Of a stretch of DNA of 64,000 nt, positions 8,504 to 17,483 are shown in pieces. This DNA is from CAINVV01 sp964528535 (GTDB taxonomy: Bacteria > Bacteroidota > Bacteroidia > Bacteroidales > Prolixibacteraceae), in assembly GCA_964528535.1 (NCBI GenBank), contig CAZGSQ010000001.1, positions 1 to 64,000 on the forward strand, read 5' to 3'. Both the position numbers and the translations under genes were made by a program. A model generated the notes under the pieces. That model did no database searches. It was not told the origin of the DNA and was given only the letters and a program-made list of their open reading frames with translations. Position 1 is the stretch's first letter. The number at the start of each line of letters is the position of its first letter.

Positions 8504-11500
8504 TTAAAATGTTACACTTAAACCAAATGATATTCTCCTGGGAGCTGCGATAGACATCATGTCAAAGCCTGCTCCACCTGTTCCACCAAGGGCGGCATTG
8601 TTCGAATTGCCTACTACATCGATGCCTGAGTAGTTGGTCCATACGAATAGGTCAGATCCTGATGCAAAGATTGAAGCAGCAGAGACTGTTTTTCTTGTGA
8701 CTCTCAACAACCACTCAGATTTGAGGGAGTAATTAAGCCTGACATCAGCTAATTTCAGGTAATTGATGTTTTGCTCAATCCAGTCAGGATCCTGTCCTGC
8801 GTAACCATATTGAAGATCTCCCAATTTAACACCGATGGTGTTAACCGTTGGCGTGGCTGAATTTTCGTAAGTGTCTTTCAAAACTCCGTCGAAAACTACC
8901 GGAGCTGCTTCTCTCTGGGTAACAGACTCTGTACTGTAACCATATTGCTGCATGTAACGCTTTGTTCCGTCGACAACAGTTGCGCCAATGCGGCCATCGA
9001 GAAGGGCGGTGAGGGAGATGTTTTTGTATTTGACAGAAGCATTGAAGCCTATGAGCAACTTTGGCTCACGATCGGCCAGATAGGTCCATGTTCCTGATGC
9101 AAGCGGGAGACCGGTCGAAGGATCGATAAGAACTTTTCCACTTGTATTTCTCTGGTAATCCAATCCAGTTAACGAGGTGATTGGAGACCCAACCGTAATT
9201 CCGTTCCGGATGTTTCCTGAAACCCAGGTATAGGCATTGTAATATTCACTCACATTTTTTGGAAGAGATTCGACGTTGCTCCAGTTCTTGGTAAAGTTGA
9301 TACCGGCATTAAAGGTCCAATTCCGGTTCTTGATGATGTCGCCATCAATTCTCATCTCTACACCACTCGTTTTAAAGGAACCGACATTCATGTTGTTCAA
9401 CACAAATCCAGTAGCATAACTCATCCGGAATCCGGTGATGATCTGGTCTTTTGAAGAGGTGCTGTAATAGGCCATGTCTACATTCAACCTGTTTTTCAGC
9501 AAGCGTCCTTCCAATCCGACTTCCCATGCCGTATTCATTTCTGGACGCAAATTTGGGTTTGGACCGGTATAGCCATAACGATAGCCGCCAAAAGAAGTAG
9601 GCGCTGCCTCGAGGGCAGGATAAATGGAGAGCGGAGGAGCATCCTTGCCTACCTGTGTGGCAGATGCCCTCAGTTTCAGATAGCTCAAAGTCTCTGAGAT
9701 GGGTTTAAGAATGGCCAGATCAGAGAGGATAAAGCTGGCATCCACAGCAGGATAAAAATAGCTGTTGTTGTTGGTCGGAAGCGTGGAAGACCAGTCGTTC
9801 CTGCCACGAAGGGTCAGAAAGGCAATGTTGTCGTAAGAGAATTCAAAGGAGGCAGAAACGGCCTGAAGACGTCTCATGACAGTTCTGGTTGTATTGATCA
9901 AGGTAGAAACATCGCAGTTGTTGATGGATTGGAAATCGGCAACCATGAATTTTTCACCATGTACAGACAAAGTCTTCGATCCTTGTTCCAACTGGTGATA
10001 ACCTACCTGGGCAGATGCATTAAACTTGCCAAACTCTTTTTTGTAGGTCGAAATAACGTTGATGGTGGGGTTGGATTCGTTCACCTTCGACTGGTCATAA
10101 GAGCCGGTACCGGTGGCAGTAGAGGACCAAAGCGGGTGACGGATGATATTGATGGTGGTTGAGCTTACATCGTAACCGACCTGCGCACGAATCAGAAGAT
10201 CTTTGATAGGAGTCAGGTTGACTACTACGTTTGAGATGAAACGTTGTGTCTCATCAAAATTTCTGTTTTTGTAAAGATCGAAATAGGGATTCAGGATATC
10301 CACATCTGCATACCTGTTCGGATAGCGGATACCTCCTGCTGGCGTTAGATAAGTTCTCATGTCGTCTGTCAACGGCCAGTTCATGGCTCTGTACAAAATA
10401 CCACCTGTTCCACGGTCGACCTTTGTATTTGAAACGCTTGCATAAGCCACAGATGCCTCGATGTTCATCCACTTTGAAAGTTTGGCCGTTCCAGCTACCG
10501 TGATGTTGTCTCTGGTATAGTCGGTAGTGGCGACAATACCAGATTGTCTGGTAGTACTCGCAGCTGCCCGAAAGGTCATTGCATCATTTCCAGCCTCAAA
10601 TGAGAGGTTGTGTTTTTGACTGACTCCGGTCTGGAACATATTCTTCAGGTTGTTGTACAAAACAGTTCCTGCTGGATAAGGCGCACCGAAATGTCTGGAA
10701 GTGTAGTAGTTGGTATTGCCATACATCCCGTTGTCGTACTTGGTTTGAATTTCCGGATAGCGGTAGGCATTGTCAAAACTGATGGAGTTGTTGTAACGCA
10801 CAACACCTTTGCCGGCCTTGCCTTTTTTGGTAGTGATGATGATGGCTCCATTGGAAGCGTCGCTGCCATATAGTGCAGCTGCAGCTGCGCCTTTCAGTAC
10901 GGTCATGCTCTCAATGTCCTCCGAGTTAAGGTCGGAACTGCGGTTGGCAAAGTCTAGCTGTGCGGTTCCTACGACTGGGTCTGAACCTTGCTTGGAAGCA
11001 AGCCCGCCAATTGGGTTAAAAGTCGTATTGCTCATCGGAATACCGTCGATGACGAACAGAGGCTGGTTGTTTCCCGAAATAGAGGTGGCTCCACGTATGA
11101 GGATTGAGCTTGAAGATCCGGGGGTTCCGCCTGAATTGGTAATCTGAACACCGGAAACACGGCCTTGCAATGAATTCACAAAATTTTCCCGTCCGGATTC
11201 GGCCATTTCAATACCTTTGATAGTTTGTGTGGCTGCCCCAACGGCGCGGGCCGTTCTTTTGATACCAAATTCCCCCACAATGACGGCTTCTTCCAGGAAG
11301 ATGCTTGTCAAATCGAGTTTAACATTGATAAAGTTGGTCTTTCCAATGGTAACTTCCTGTGGCTTGTAACCAACGAAGGAAAAGACAAGAACTTGCCCGG
11401 GAGCTGCTTTCAAGGTATAATTTCCTGATCCGTCAGTGATAGTGCCTTGATTGGCACCCTTGATGACGACAGTAACTCCCGGCATGGTTTCATTTGTCTT

Positions 11501-11602
11501 CGCATCGACGACCTGCCCTTTGATAGCTGTCGCCTGTGCATATGAGGCCTGGGTAAACATGACCCCAATTCCCATCAAACACAACAATAGGATTGCTTTC
11601 AT
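8504..11602 (-). CDS. SusC/RagA-family TonB-dependent outer-membrane transporter
   Basis: 1032 residues with signal peptide ending near ASYA. A carboxypeptidase-D-like regulatory domain occupies about residues 26-105 (IKGQVVDAKTNETMPGVTV, then FSFVGYKPQEV). The plug domain follows at about 110-255 with the SusC landmark GTPGSSSSILIRGATSISG and VLKGAAAAALYGSDASNG. A 22-strand barrel completes it, and the chain ends with Phe (ISFGLSVTF), as outer-membrane proteins do. It imports ligands delivered by SusD using TonB energy. It is the first gene of a susC-susD-lipoprotein set and lies 154 bases after the epimerase gene. I saw no clear TAnnTTTG in that gap, so it may share the upstream transcript. 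Confidence 0.95.
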   Translation of the reverse strand: MKAILLLCLMGIGVMFTQASYAQATAIKGQVVDAKTNETMPGVTVVIKGANQGTITDGSGNYTLKAAPGQVLVFSFVGYKPQEVTIGKTNFINVKLDLTSIFLEEAVIVGEFGIKRTARAVGAATQTIKGIEMAESGRENFVNSLQGRVSGVQITNSGGTPGSSSSILIRGATSISGNNQPLFVIDGIPMSNTTFNPIGGLASKQGSDPVVGTAQLDFANRSSDLNSEDIESMTVLKGAAAAALYGSDASNGAIIITTKKGKAGKGVVRYNNSISFDNAYRYPEIQTKYDNGMYGNTNYYTSRHFGAPYPAGTVLYNNLKNMFQTGVSQKHNLSFEAGNDAMTFRAAASTTRQSGIVATTDYTRDNITVAGTAKLSKWMNIEASVAYASVSNTKVDRGTGGILYRAMNWPLTDDMRTYLTPAGGIRYPNRYADVDILNPYFDLYKNRNFDETQRFISNVVVNLTPIKDLLIRAQVGYDVSSTTINIIRHPLWSSTATGTGSYDQSKVNESNPTINVISTYKKEFGKFNASAQVGYHQLEQGSKTLSVHGEKFMVADFQSINNCDVSTLINTTRTVMRRLQAVSASFEFSYDNIAFLTLRGRNDWSSTLPTNNNSYFYPAVDASFILSDLAILKPISETLSYLKLRASATQVGKDAPPLSIYPALEAAPTSFGGYRYGYTGPNPNLRPEMNTAWEVGLEGRLLKNRLNVDMAYYSTSSKDQIITGFRMSYATGFVLNNMNVGSFKTSGVEMRIDGDIIKNRNWTFNAGINFTKNWSNVESLPKNVSEYYNAYTWVSGNIRNGITVGSPITSLTGLDYQRNTSGKVLIDPSTGLPLASGTWTYLADREPKLLIGFNASVKYKNISLTALLDGRIGATVVDGTKRYMQQYGYSTESVTQREAAPVVFDGVLKDTYENSATPTVNTIGVKLGDLQYGYAGQDPDWIEQNINYLKLADVRLNYSLKSEWLLRVTRKTVSAASIFASGSDLFVWTNYSGIDVVGNSNNAALGGTGGAGFDMMSIAAPRRISFGLSVTF

Positions 11603-11756
11603 TTCATTTTCGATTTTGGTTTAATGTAATTCATGTATGTATAATTTGATTTTTAAAGGTCTCATGGAATACCTACCTGTTCCTTTTCTATTTTTGTGAC
11701 ATCTGTCTCTTGGGTTTTTAATTTGTTTTAGATTAATCAACTTATTTTAAGCTATT

Positions 11757-12893
11757 TTAGATTAATTTCTTTATCCCGATTCCCGGTACATCGCTCAGGG
11801 TAACTTTCCCTTCAACAACTTTCATCCCCTCAAAAACATCGTTGGAGATCAAAAGATTTCCATCCAGATCGGCCCAGTCGACGATGGGCGTAAGCTGTGC
11901 AGCCGCACTCGTACCACAGGAGGTTTCCGTCATACATCCCATCAAAGTCTTCATCTTCAAACTACGGGCCATCTCAATGATCTTGTGGGCTTCGCGCATA
12001 CCGGTGCATTTCATCAATTTACAGTTGATGCCCGAATAGACACCATGCAATTTCTCGAGGTCACCAACTCTTTGCATCGCTTCATCGGCAATGATCGGCA
12101 GGGGACTGTTTTGCGTAAGCCAGGCAGTGTCGTCGAAATTGTGCTTGTCCATCGGCTGTTCCACGAAGACGACTCCCTGCTCTTTCAGCCAGTGAATCTT
12201 ATCCAGTGCCTCGCTACGGTTCTTCCACCCCTGGTTCACATCGACGCAAAGCGGAACGTTGGTGACAGAACGAACGCTTTTGATCATCTCTTCGTCGTTG
12301 CCGCCACCAATTTTGATTTTTAATATCTTGAATGCCCCGGCTTCTTTGGTCTTGGTTATAACCTCGCTGCTTTTGTCTATTCCTATGGTAAAGGTGGTAA
12401 GCGGAGTGTTCTCTGCTGCGTATCCCCAGATTCTGTACCAGGGCTGGTTGAGCAGTTTTCCCACAAGATCGTGGAGAGCAATGTCGACAGCAGCCTTGGC
12501 TGCGCAGTTTCCCGGTAGGGCGGCATCCACATAATCCAGAATCTCCTCCATTCTAAATGGATCCTTGAACTGCGAAAGGTTCAGCGAAGAGAGAAATTTA
12601 GTGGCAGTCTGGTGCGATTCTCCCAGATAGGGCGGCATGGAACCTTCGCCATAACCTGTAACCCCTTCCCATTCTATCTCAGTAAGCATCACCGCAGTGG
12701 TTGTTCTTGAGTTGGAAGCTATCGTGAAAGTATGTTTAAGCTGCAGTTCATAGGGTCTGAAGGATAGCTTCAAACCCTTTCCAGAGGAGCGGTAGGGGGG
12801 AAGTGACTTTCCGTCTTCACCGAAGGAAGAGAAGATTCCTGCCCCGGCTGCCAAGGTTGTTGCCCCTATAAATGATCTGCGGTTCGTTTTCAT
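11757..12893 (-). CDS. L-Ala-D/L-Glu (dipeptide) epimerase with a Tat-type leader
   Basis: 378 residues of the enolase superfamily, muconate-lactonizing subgroup. The barrel shows the acid/base lysine pair in LKIKIGG, metal ligands in CVDVNQGW (Asp), VEQPMD (Glu) and IADEAMQ (Asp), the second lysine in NCKLMKC, and WADLDGN near the C-terminus, whose DxD binds the dipeptide amino group in this family. The enzyme interconverts L-Ala-D-Glu and L-Ala-L-Glu from the peptidoglycan stem. Unusually it begins MKTNRRSFIGATTLAAGAG, a twin-arginine leader, whereas the E. coli enzyme YcjG is cytosolic. It follows the NlpC/P60 gene by 74 bases, which fits sequential action in the periplasm. Confidence 0.92.
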   Translation of the reverse strand: MKTNRRSFIGATTLAAGAGIFSSFGEDGKSLPPYRSSGKGLKLSFRPYELQLKHTFTIASNSRTTTAVMLTEIEWEGVTGYGEGSMPPYLGESHQTATKFLSSLNLSQFKDPFRMEEILDYVDAALPGNCAAKAAVDIALHDLVGKLLNQPWYRIWGYAAENTPLTTFTIGIDKSSEVITKTKEAGAFKILKIKIGGGNDEEMIKSVRSVTNVPLCVDVNQGWKNRSEALDKIHWLKEQGVVFVEQPMDKHNFDDTAWLTQNSPLPIIADEAMQRVGDLEKLHGVYSGINCKLMKCTGMREAHKIIEMARSLKMKTLMGCMTETSCGTSAAAQLTPIVDWADLDGNLLISNDVFEGMKVVEGKVTLSDVPGIGIKKLI

Positions 12894-12967
12894 TAAAACT
12901 ATTCTAGGTTCACTTCGTTTTTTTTGAGAAGCATTACCCTACTTCCCTTTTGGACTTTAGCCTTCTT

Positions 12968-14140
12968 TCAATACCAGGGATGATCCTTCACCCTTACAAT
13001 TCCTTTTGTTCCTTCTGATCCCAGGATGGTTCTGCCTCCGAGCCAGCTGTCTGCCCGGCTTTTTGAGAAATCCTTTTGACCTGGGTCGAAGCTGTTGAGC
13101 CGGACGAAACCCGAAGAATGGATGAACTCGCCATTGCCCAAATAGAAACCGACATGTGTCGCTTTGGCCGGATGGTTGTTATCCGCTTTCCTTCCGAAGA
13201 AAACCAGATCTCCCTCTTTCAGTTTTACATATCCCTCCTCTGGCTCCGTTACTTTTCCATGAAGGAATTGTAGGGATGCATCGCGTGCGAGAACAATGCC
13301 ATTCAGGAAATAGACCGTTTTCACGAAACCACTGCAATCGATGCCTTTCGTTGAAGTTCCACCCCACAAATAGGGGCGACCCATCAGCTTTCTGGCACTG
13401 CTGCTCAAAATTGAGGGTGCAGGCTCCGGACTATTTTTCCACGAATCGAAATCTATTCCATCGGTTGTCGGTATGAGCAATTGCCGGCCATCGGGCATCT
13501 CCAGTAGTGCTCCGTTTTTGGTGAGATCATCTACTTTGAGAATACTGCCTGCGACCATGTCTGTTACCTCCTCGCGGCTTACCGGACTGTATCCCGAGCC
13601 AACAGAAGGCAGATAAATCATCCGTTTGTTTTGTCTCCAGTTGGACATGCCTGCAGAATCCTTTAGAACCAACGCATCGTCATCGACCCAACCCAGATAG
13701 CTGTCTGGAGTTTGTATCAGGAACCATCCTCCCGACCTCTTCAATACCCTGACAGGCGTACCTAATATCGCCTGGGATGCCATTTCGGCATTGTGTCCGG
13801 GATGGGTACGAATGTTGCAAACACTGATGTTTACCAATCCCCAGTTTTTTGTTCCGGAGGAGCGGTAGGGTAGGATTCTCAGGCTGTCGGCAATTGTGAA
13901 TTTTTTAGCCAGGCTGGAAAGAAGAGCGGCCTTGGCCTCCGGTTTGGTGGTCTCTCCCTCAACCACCAAGGATGACCCGCTGAAATTGAAATGTATTTGG
14001 AAAAGCTCCTCCCGGGAATCCGGAACATACTGTTTGGCGATGGCTTCGGAAATCTCCCCGGCCTCTTTTAAGGCAGTGACATTTGAATGACAAGCCATCC
14101 AAAGAAAAGCAGTTGCCAGACAAATGTAAAGACGGATCAT
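12968..14140 (-). CDS. SH3b-NlpC/P60 lipoprotein, probable gamma-D-Glu-diamino acid endopeptidase
   Basis: 390 residues with lipoprotein leader and lipobox cysteine at about residue 17 (LWMAC). Two bacterial SH3-like domains span roughly 85-160 and 170-235. The NlpC/P60 catalytic domain runs from about 245 to 390, with nucleophile Cys269 in GIDCSGF, His329 in THVGFYLG and His341 in FIHSSG. The domain order matches Bacillus YkfC-type enzymes, which cleave the gamma-D-Glu-diamino acid bond in free stem peptides and release L-Ala-D-Glu. That product is the substrate of the epimerase encoded next. A perfect palindrome lies just upstream (14161-14177). Confidence 0.92.
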   Translation of the reverse strand: MIRLYICLATAFLWMACHSNVTALKEAGEISEAIAKQYVPDSREELFQIHFNFSGSSLVVEGETTKPEAKAALLSSLAKKFTIADSLRILPYRSSGTKNWGLVNISVCNIRTHPGHNAEMASQAILGTPVRVLKRSGGWFLIQTPDSYLGWVDDDALVLKDSAGMSNWRQNKRMIYLPSVGSGYSPVSREEVTDMVAGSILKVDDLTKNGALLEMPDGRQLLIPTTDGIDFDSWKNSPEPAPSILSSSARKLMGRPYLWGGTSTKGIDCSGFVKTVYFLNGIVLARDASLQFLHGKVTEPEEGYVKLKEGDLVFFGRKADNNHPAKATHVGFYLGNGEFIHSSGFVRLNSFDPGQKDFSKSRADSWLGGRTILGSEGTKGIVRVKDHPWY

Positions 14141-14160
14141 ATTTTTAAAATTGGGTAGTA

Positions 14161-14177
14161 CAGCTCAAAATGAGCTG
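14161..14177. promoter_or_regulatory. Palindrome upstream of the NlpC/P60 gene (possible operator)
   Basis: CAGCTCA-AAA-TGAGCTG is a perfect 7-bp dyad with a 3-base centre. It is located 20 bases before the start codon of the NlpC/P60 gene on the minus strand. There is no T-run on either side that would make it a terminator, and its position suits an operator or a leader hairpin. I saw no second copy in the window. Confidence 0.4.
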
Positions 14178-14248
14178 ACTCTTTTAATGGGTACTAATGT
14201 AACAAATTTTTACATTATTTAAGTTTTTTTGTAAGATATAATACCAAT

Positions 14249-17242
14249 TTAATTTTTTGTCATATTTTGATAGATAACTCGTTGAATTTCAGTTCGTATA
14301 TTTAGGTCACTTATCTTGTTATTTTCCCGGGTTGGGAAGACCCTGTTGGATAAAAACAGATATACGAGATGAAATTTTGGATCTATCCATACAAAAGTGC
14401 CTGTGTAACCTGAATGGCCGAAGCTTTCGGGTGAGGCTGCCTTGATGGGATAGGCATTTTTCTCGCTAAGTTCGGGATTGTTCAGCGAAGGCTTGTCAAA
14501 ACCCAATCCACGACGATTTTTGTTTTGGGGAAACTGGACGCGCGAAAATTCTTTCAGGGTAGATTCTTTCAGGTATACCTTTCCTCCGTAAGTTCCCATC
14601 TGAAGGTACATTTGATACAATTTTGCCAGATCGTTGGCAGAAGCAAACAACCCTGCGTTTCCCGAAATACCCCCCAATACCGCCGAAGACTCGTCGTGGA
14701 CCGTACCAAGCAATTGTTGTTTGCGGTAATAAGTGTCATTTTCGGTGGGGATGATCTCATTGTCAGGAAATTTCAACAATGGATGATAGGTAATCCGGTA
14801 AGCTCCCAGCGGTTTGTAAAAATTTTCGTCGAGTTCCTCTACATAGGATTTCCCCGAAACAAGTGAAGTTATTTTGGGGGTCAGAACAAAAGGAAGGTCA
14901 CTGTAAACATAAGTGCCTCTTGATTTTAATGCCGATTTCCGAATGGCCTTGTAAACAATATCAGGAAAACGGTTGTCGAGGTAGAGCCCGCGGGCGACCT
15001 GAAGTGAGTGCCCCTGGTCGGGTTCAAATCTGTACCAATCGGAGGATATTTTGCCATCCTTCAAACTTTTTTTCCAGAATGGAACGAAAGGTGTGAGACC
15101 CGACTGGTGCGACAGCAGTTCCCTGATGGTAATTGTGGACTTGTTGGACCGGTGAAAGAGCCGGCTTCTCCATTCGGGATAATAGGAGGCGACAGTTTCG
15201 TCCGGATTGATTTTCCCATCGTCGTAGAGTTTCATCCAGGCAGCTGTGCCCCCGGTTATTTTTGTGACAGAGGCCAGGTCGAAAAGATCTTCCTCCTGGT
15301 TCGGAATGATCCTGTCGTAACCATGAAAGCCGTAAGCCTTGTGGAAAATTACTTTTCCTTCCTTGGCAACCAGTACATTGCATCCGGGAAAGGCCTTTTT
15401 TTCAAGTGCCATCAGGACGATAGAGTCAATTTGAAAATTTAATTTAGTGGATGAGATCCCAACCTCTTCCGGGATGGTATATTTTAACCTGATCGAATTT
15501 TGAAGGTGAATTCCATCCCCAATTTTAAACTTCCCGGCTACTGAAACAGGTAGTTTCCCTTTTGCACCTATTCCGCCAAAGATCAGCTGTGCAGAAAGTT
15601 CCTGAACCAGCGAATCATTTTGATACGCCATCAGGAGGCCATCCGGATGGTGCGGTGTTTGCAATTCCCCTATTCCGTAGGGATTCGCAAATAGTACGAG
15701 GATGCTTTTTTGCTTTTCAGACAGGAAGGCAAACAGCGAATCCAGGTCACTGGTGATGCCGTAAGACCTTGCAGGTTTCACCTGCCTGGAGATGCCCACC
15801 TGCAAGGAAGGCCTCAGTTTACTCTCATACATGGAATGAATGCCGGCGATGACCAGGTCATAACCTTTTAATTTTTTTTGAAGAGAAAGACGGTCCAGTT
15901 CAGAGAAATCAGGCTTTAGTTGAAAGAAATCCATCCTGGTATATTTTGCCAGCATCCGTTGAAAGGGAGTAACCCGCTCACTACCAATCGACAGTGCTGC
16001 GATTCGCGTGTTTTCGAGATGTCCTACCGGGACAATCGACTGCTTGTTTTCGAGCAGTGTGAGCGATGATTCGATTATCATTCGTTTGATCAGTTCGGCC
16101 TGAGGGGTATTCATTTCGCGGATCAGGTCATTCAAATCAACCTTTACTGGCCGGTTTAACCCACACCAAAACTTTGCTGCCAGCACTTTCCTGCATTTTT
16201 TTTCAACTTCTGATGTAGTTAATTCTTTGTTTTTCAGCGCTTCAACAATAGTTTTTACCGTCAGCTCGGGGTCGGCAGGATATTCGACCACATCGTTGCC
16301 TGCCTTGAGGGCAAGTACTTCCAATCTGCCGGGATTTTCATATCCTTTGACCCCTTTCATGTTCATGGCGTCGGTAATTACCAACCCTTTGAATTTCCAC
16401 ACCTTGTGAAGAACCTGATCAACTATTGTAGAAGAAAGGCTTGAAGGAATCTCTTTGGATGAATCCATGGCGGGCACGTTCAAGTGAGCAGTCATGATGC
16501 AGCCAATGCCTTTCTCCGAGAGCTTTCGGAAAGGGTAAAGTTCGAGTGAATCAAGTCTTTCCCTGGAAAATGGCAACATGGGAAGCATCAAATGCGAATC
16601 CGTTTTTGTATCACCGTGACCAGGATAATGTTTTGCCGTAGCCAAGATCCCATTTTCCTGAAGTCCACGCATGTAAGCGAGGCTCATGTCGGTTACCATG
16701 CTGCGTGATTCTCCAAATGAGCGCATGCCTATGATCGGGTTCAAGGGTTCCGTATTGATGTCGCAGGAGGGTCCAAGTGCGATGTTGATCCCAATTCTTT
16801 TCATCTGAGCGGCCATCTCGCTGGCGGCTTTCCTGACCAATGAACTATCGCCGGTGGCTCCCATGGCCATGTTGTAGGGGAAAGGCATGATGCCTGAAAG
16901 TCTCATGCCAGGGCCCCATTCGGCATCCATGACCACCAACAATGGCGTGGTGGAGATGGACCTGTAGAAATTGGTCAGACCGGCTTGGGTCAAAGGATCG
17001 CCTTCGAAGTAGATGATTCCACCGAAACCATATTTTTTGATAAGCTCAGCATCCTTCAACTGTTTTGCAGCGTTGTTTTTTGCGGTAACGTCGATCCATA
17101 CCAACTGACCAATCCTTTGTTCGGGGGTTAACGATTGATAGACTGAATCAACCCAGGGATGGTACAACAGTTTTTCAAGATCCACTTGGGCCATTAGCTT
17201 CTGTCCCAACAACAACATCATCAAAATCAATATTTTTCTCAT
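14249..17242 (-). CDS. GH3 NagZ-type beta-N-acetylglucosaminidase fused to a serine beta-lactamase-like domain
   Basis: 997 residues from the ATG at 17242, which starts a signal peptide (MRKILILMMLLLGQKLMAQ); the 16 codons upstream are in frame but do not look coding. The GH3 domain (about 25-370) carries the NagZ motif KHYPGHGDTKTDSH at about 204-217, whose Asp-His pair acts as acid/base, and the nucleophile Asp291 in VITDAMNMKG. A GH3 C-terminal-like domain spans about 380-570. A class C beta-lactamase/DD-peptidase-like domain covers about 590-997 with SVTK (Ser658), a YSD motif and HSGYTGT. NagZ removes GlcNAc from muropeptides; the second domain may be an esterase or D-amino-acid peptidase. 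Such fusions are known in Bacteroidota. Confidence 0.92.
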   Translation of the reverse strand: MRKILILMMLLLGQKLMAQVDLEKLLYHPWVDSVYQSLTPEQRIGQLVWIDVTAKNNAAKQLKDAELIKKYGFGGIIYFEGDPLTQAGLTNFYRSISTTPLLVVMDAEWGPGMRLSGIMPFPYNMAMGATGDSSLVRKAASEMAAQMKRIGINIALGPSCDINTEPLNPIIGMRSFGESRSMVTDMSLAYMRGLQENGILATAKHYPGHGDTKTDSHLMLPMLPFSRERLDSLELYPFRKLSEKGIGCIMTAHLNVPAMDSSKEIPSSLSSTIVDQVLHKVWKFKGLVITDAMNMKGVKGYENPGRLEVLALKAGNDVVEYPADPELTVKTIVEALKNKELTTSEVEKKCRKVLAAKFWCGLNRPVKVDLNDLIREMNTPQAELIKRMIIESSLTLLENKQSIVPVGHLENTRIAALSIGSERVTPFQRMLAKYTRMDFFQLKPDFSELDRLSLQKKLKGYDLVIAGIHSMYESKLRPSLQVGISRQVKPARSYGITSDLDSLFAFLSEKQKSILVLFANPYGIGELQTPHHPDGLLMAYQNDSLVQELSAQLIFGGIGAKGKLPVSVAGKFKIGDGIHLQNSIRLKYTIPEEVGISSTKLNFQIDSIVLMALEKKAFPGCNVLVAKEGKVIFHKAYGFHGYDRIIPNQEEDLFDLASVTKITGGTAAWMKLYDDGKINPDETVASYYPEWRSRLFHRSNKSTITIRELLSHQSGLTPFVPFWKKSLKDGKISSDWYRFEPDQGHSLQVARGLYLDNRFPDIVYKAIRKSALKSRGTYVYSDLPFVLTPKITSLVSGKSYVEELDENFYKPLGAYRITYHPLLKFPDNEIIPTENDTYYRKQQLLGTVHDESSAVLGGISGNAGLFASANDLAKLYQMYLQMGTYGGKVYLKESTLKEFSRVQFPQNKNRRGLGFDKPSLNNPELSEKNAYPIKAASPESFGHSGYTGTFVWIDPKFHLVYLFLSNRVFPTRENNKISDLNIRTEIQRVIYQNMTKN

Positions 17243-17483
17243 TTTCAAATCTGCTAATATTTCCATATTCCTCCAAAACGATCCTATCACTTATTATATC
17301 ATTTTCCTGCGGATGGTTATTGATCGTTGTTCCTTAACCCTGTGTTTCACTCCTTTTCCGCTTTACCAAGGGCCAATCACATCATGCGATTAGGACAGTT
17401 GCACAGGGCCGCGCCTCTATCCTTCCACCCATTGTCTGGCCCATCTTCCTGCACCAAAAACCCTCAACTCCCCTATTCGCTCT

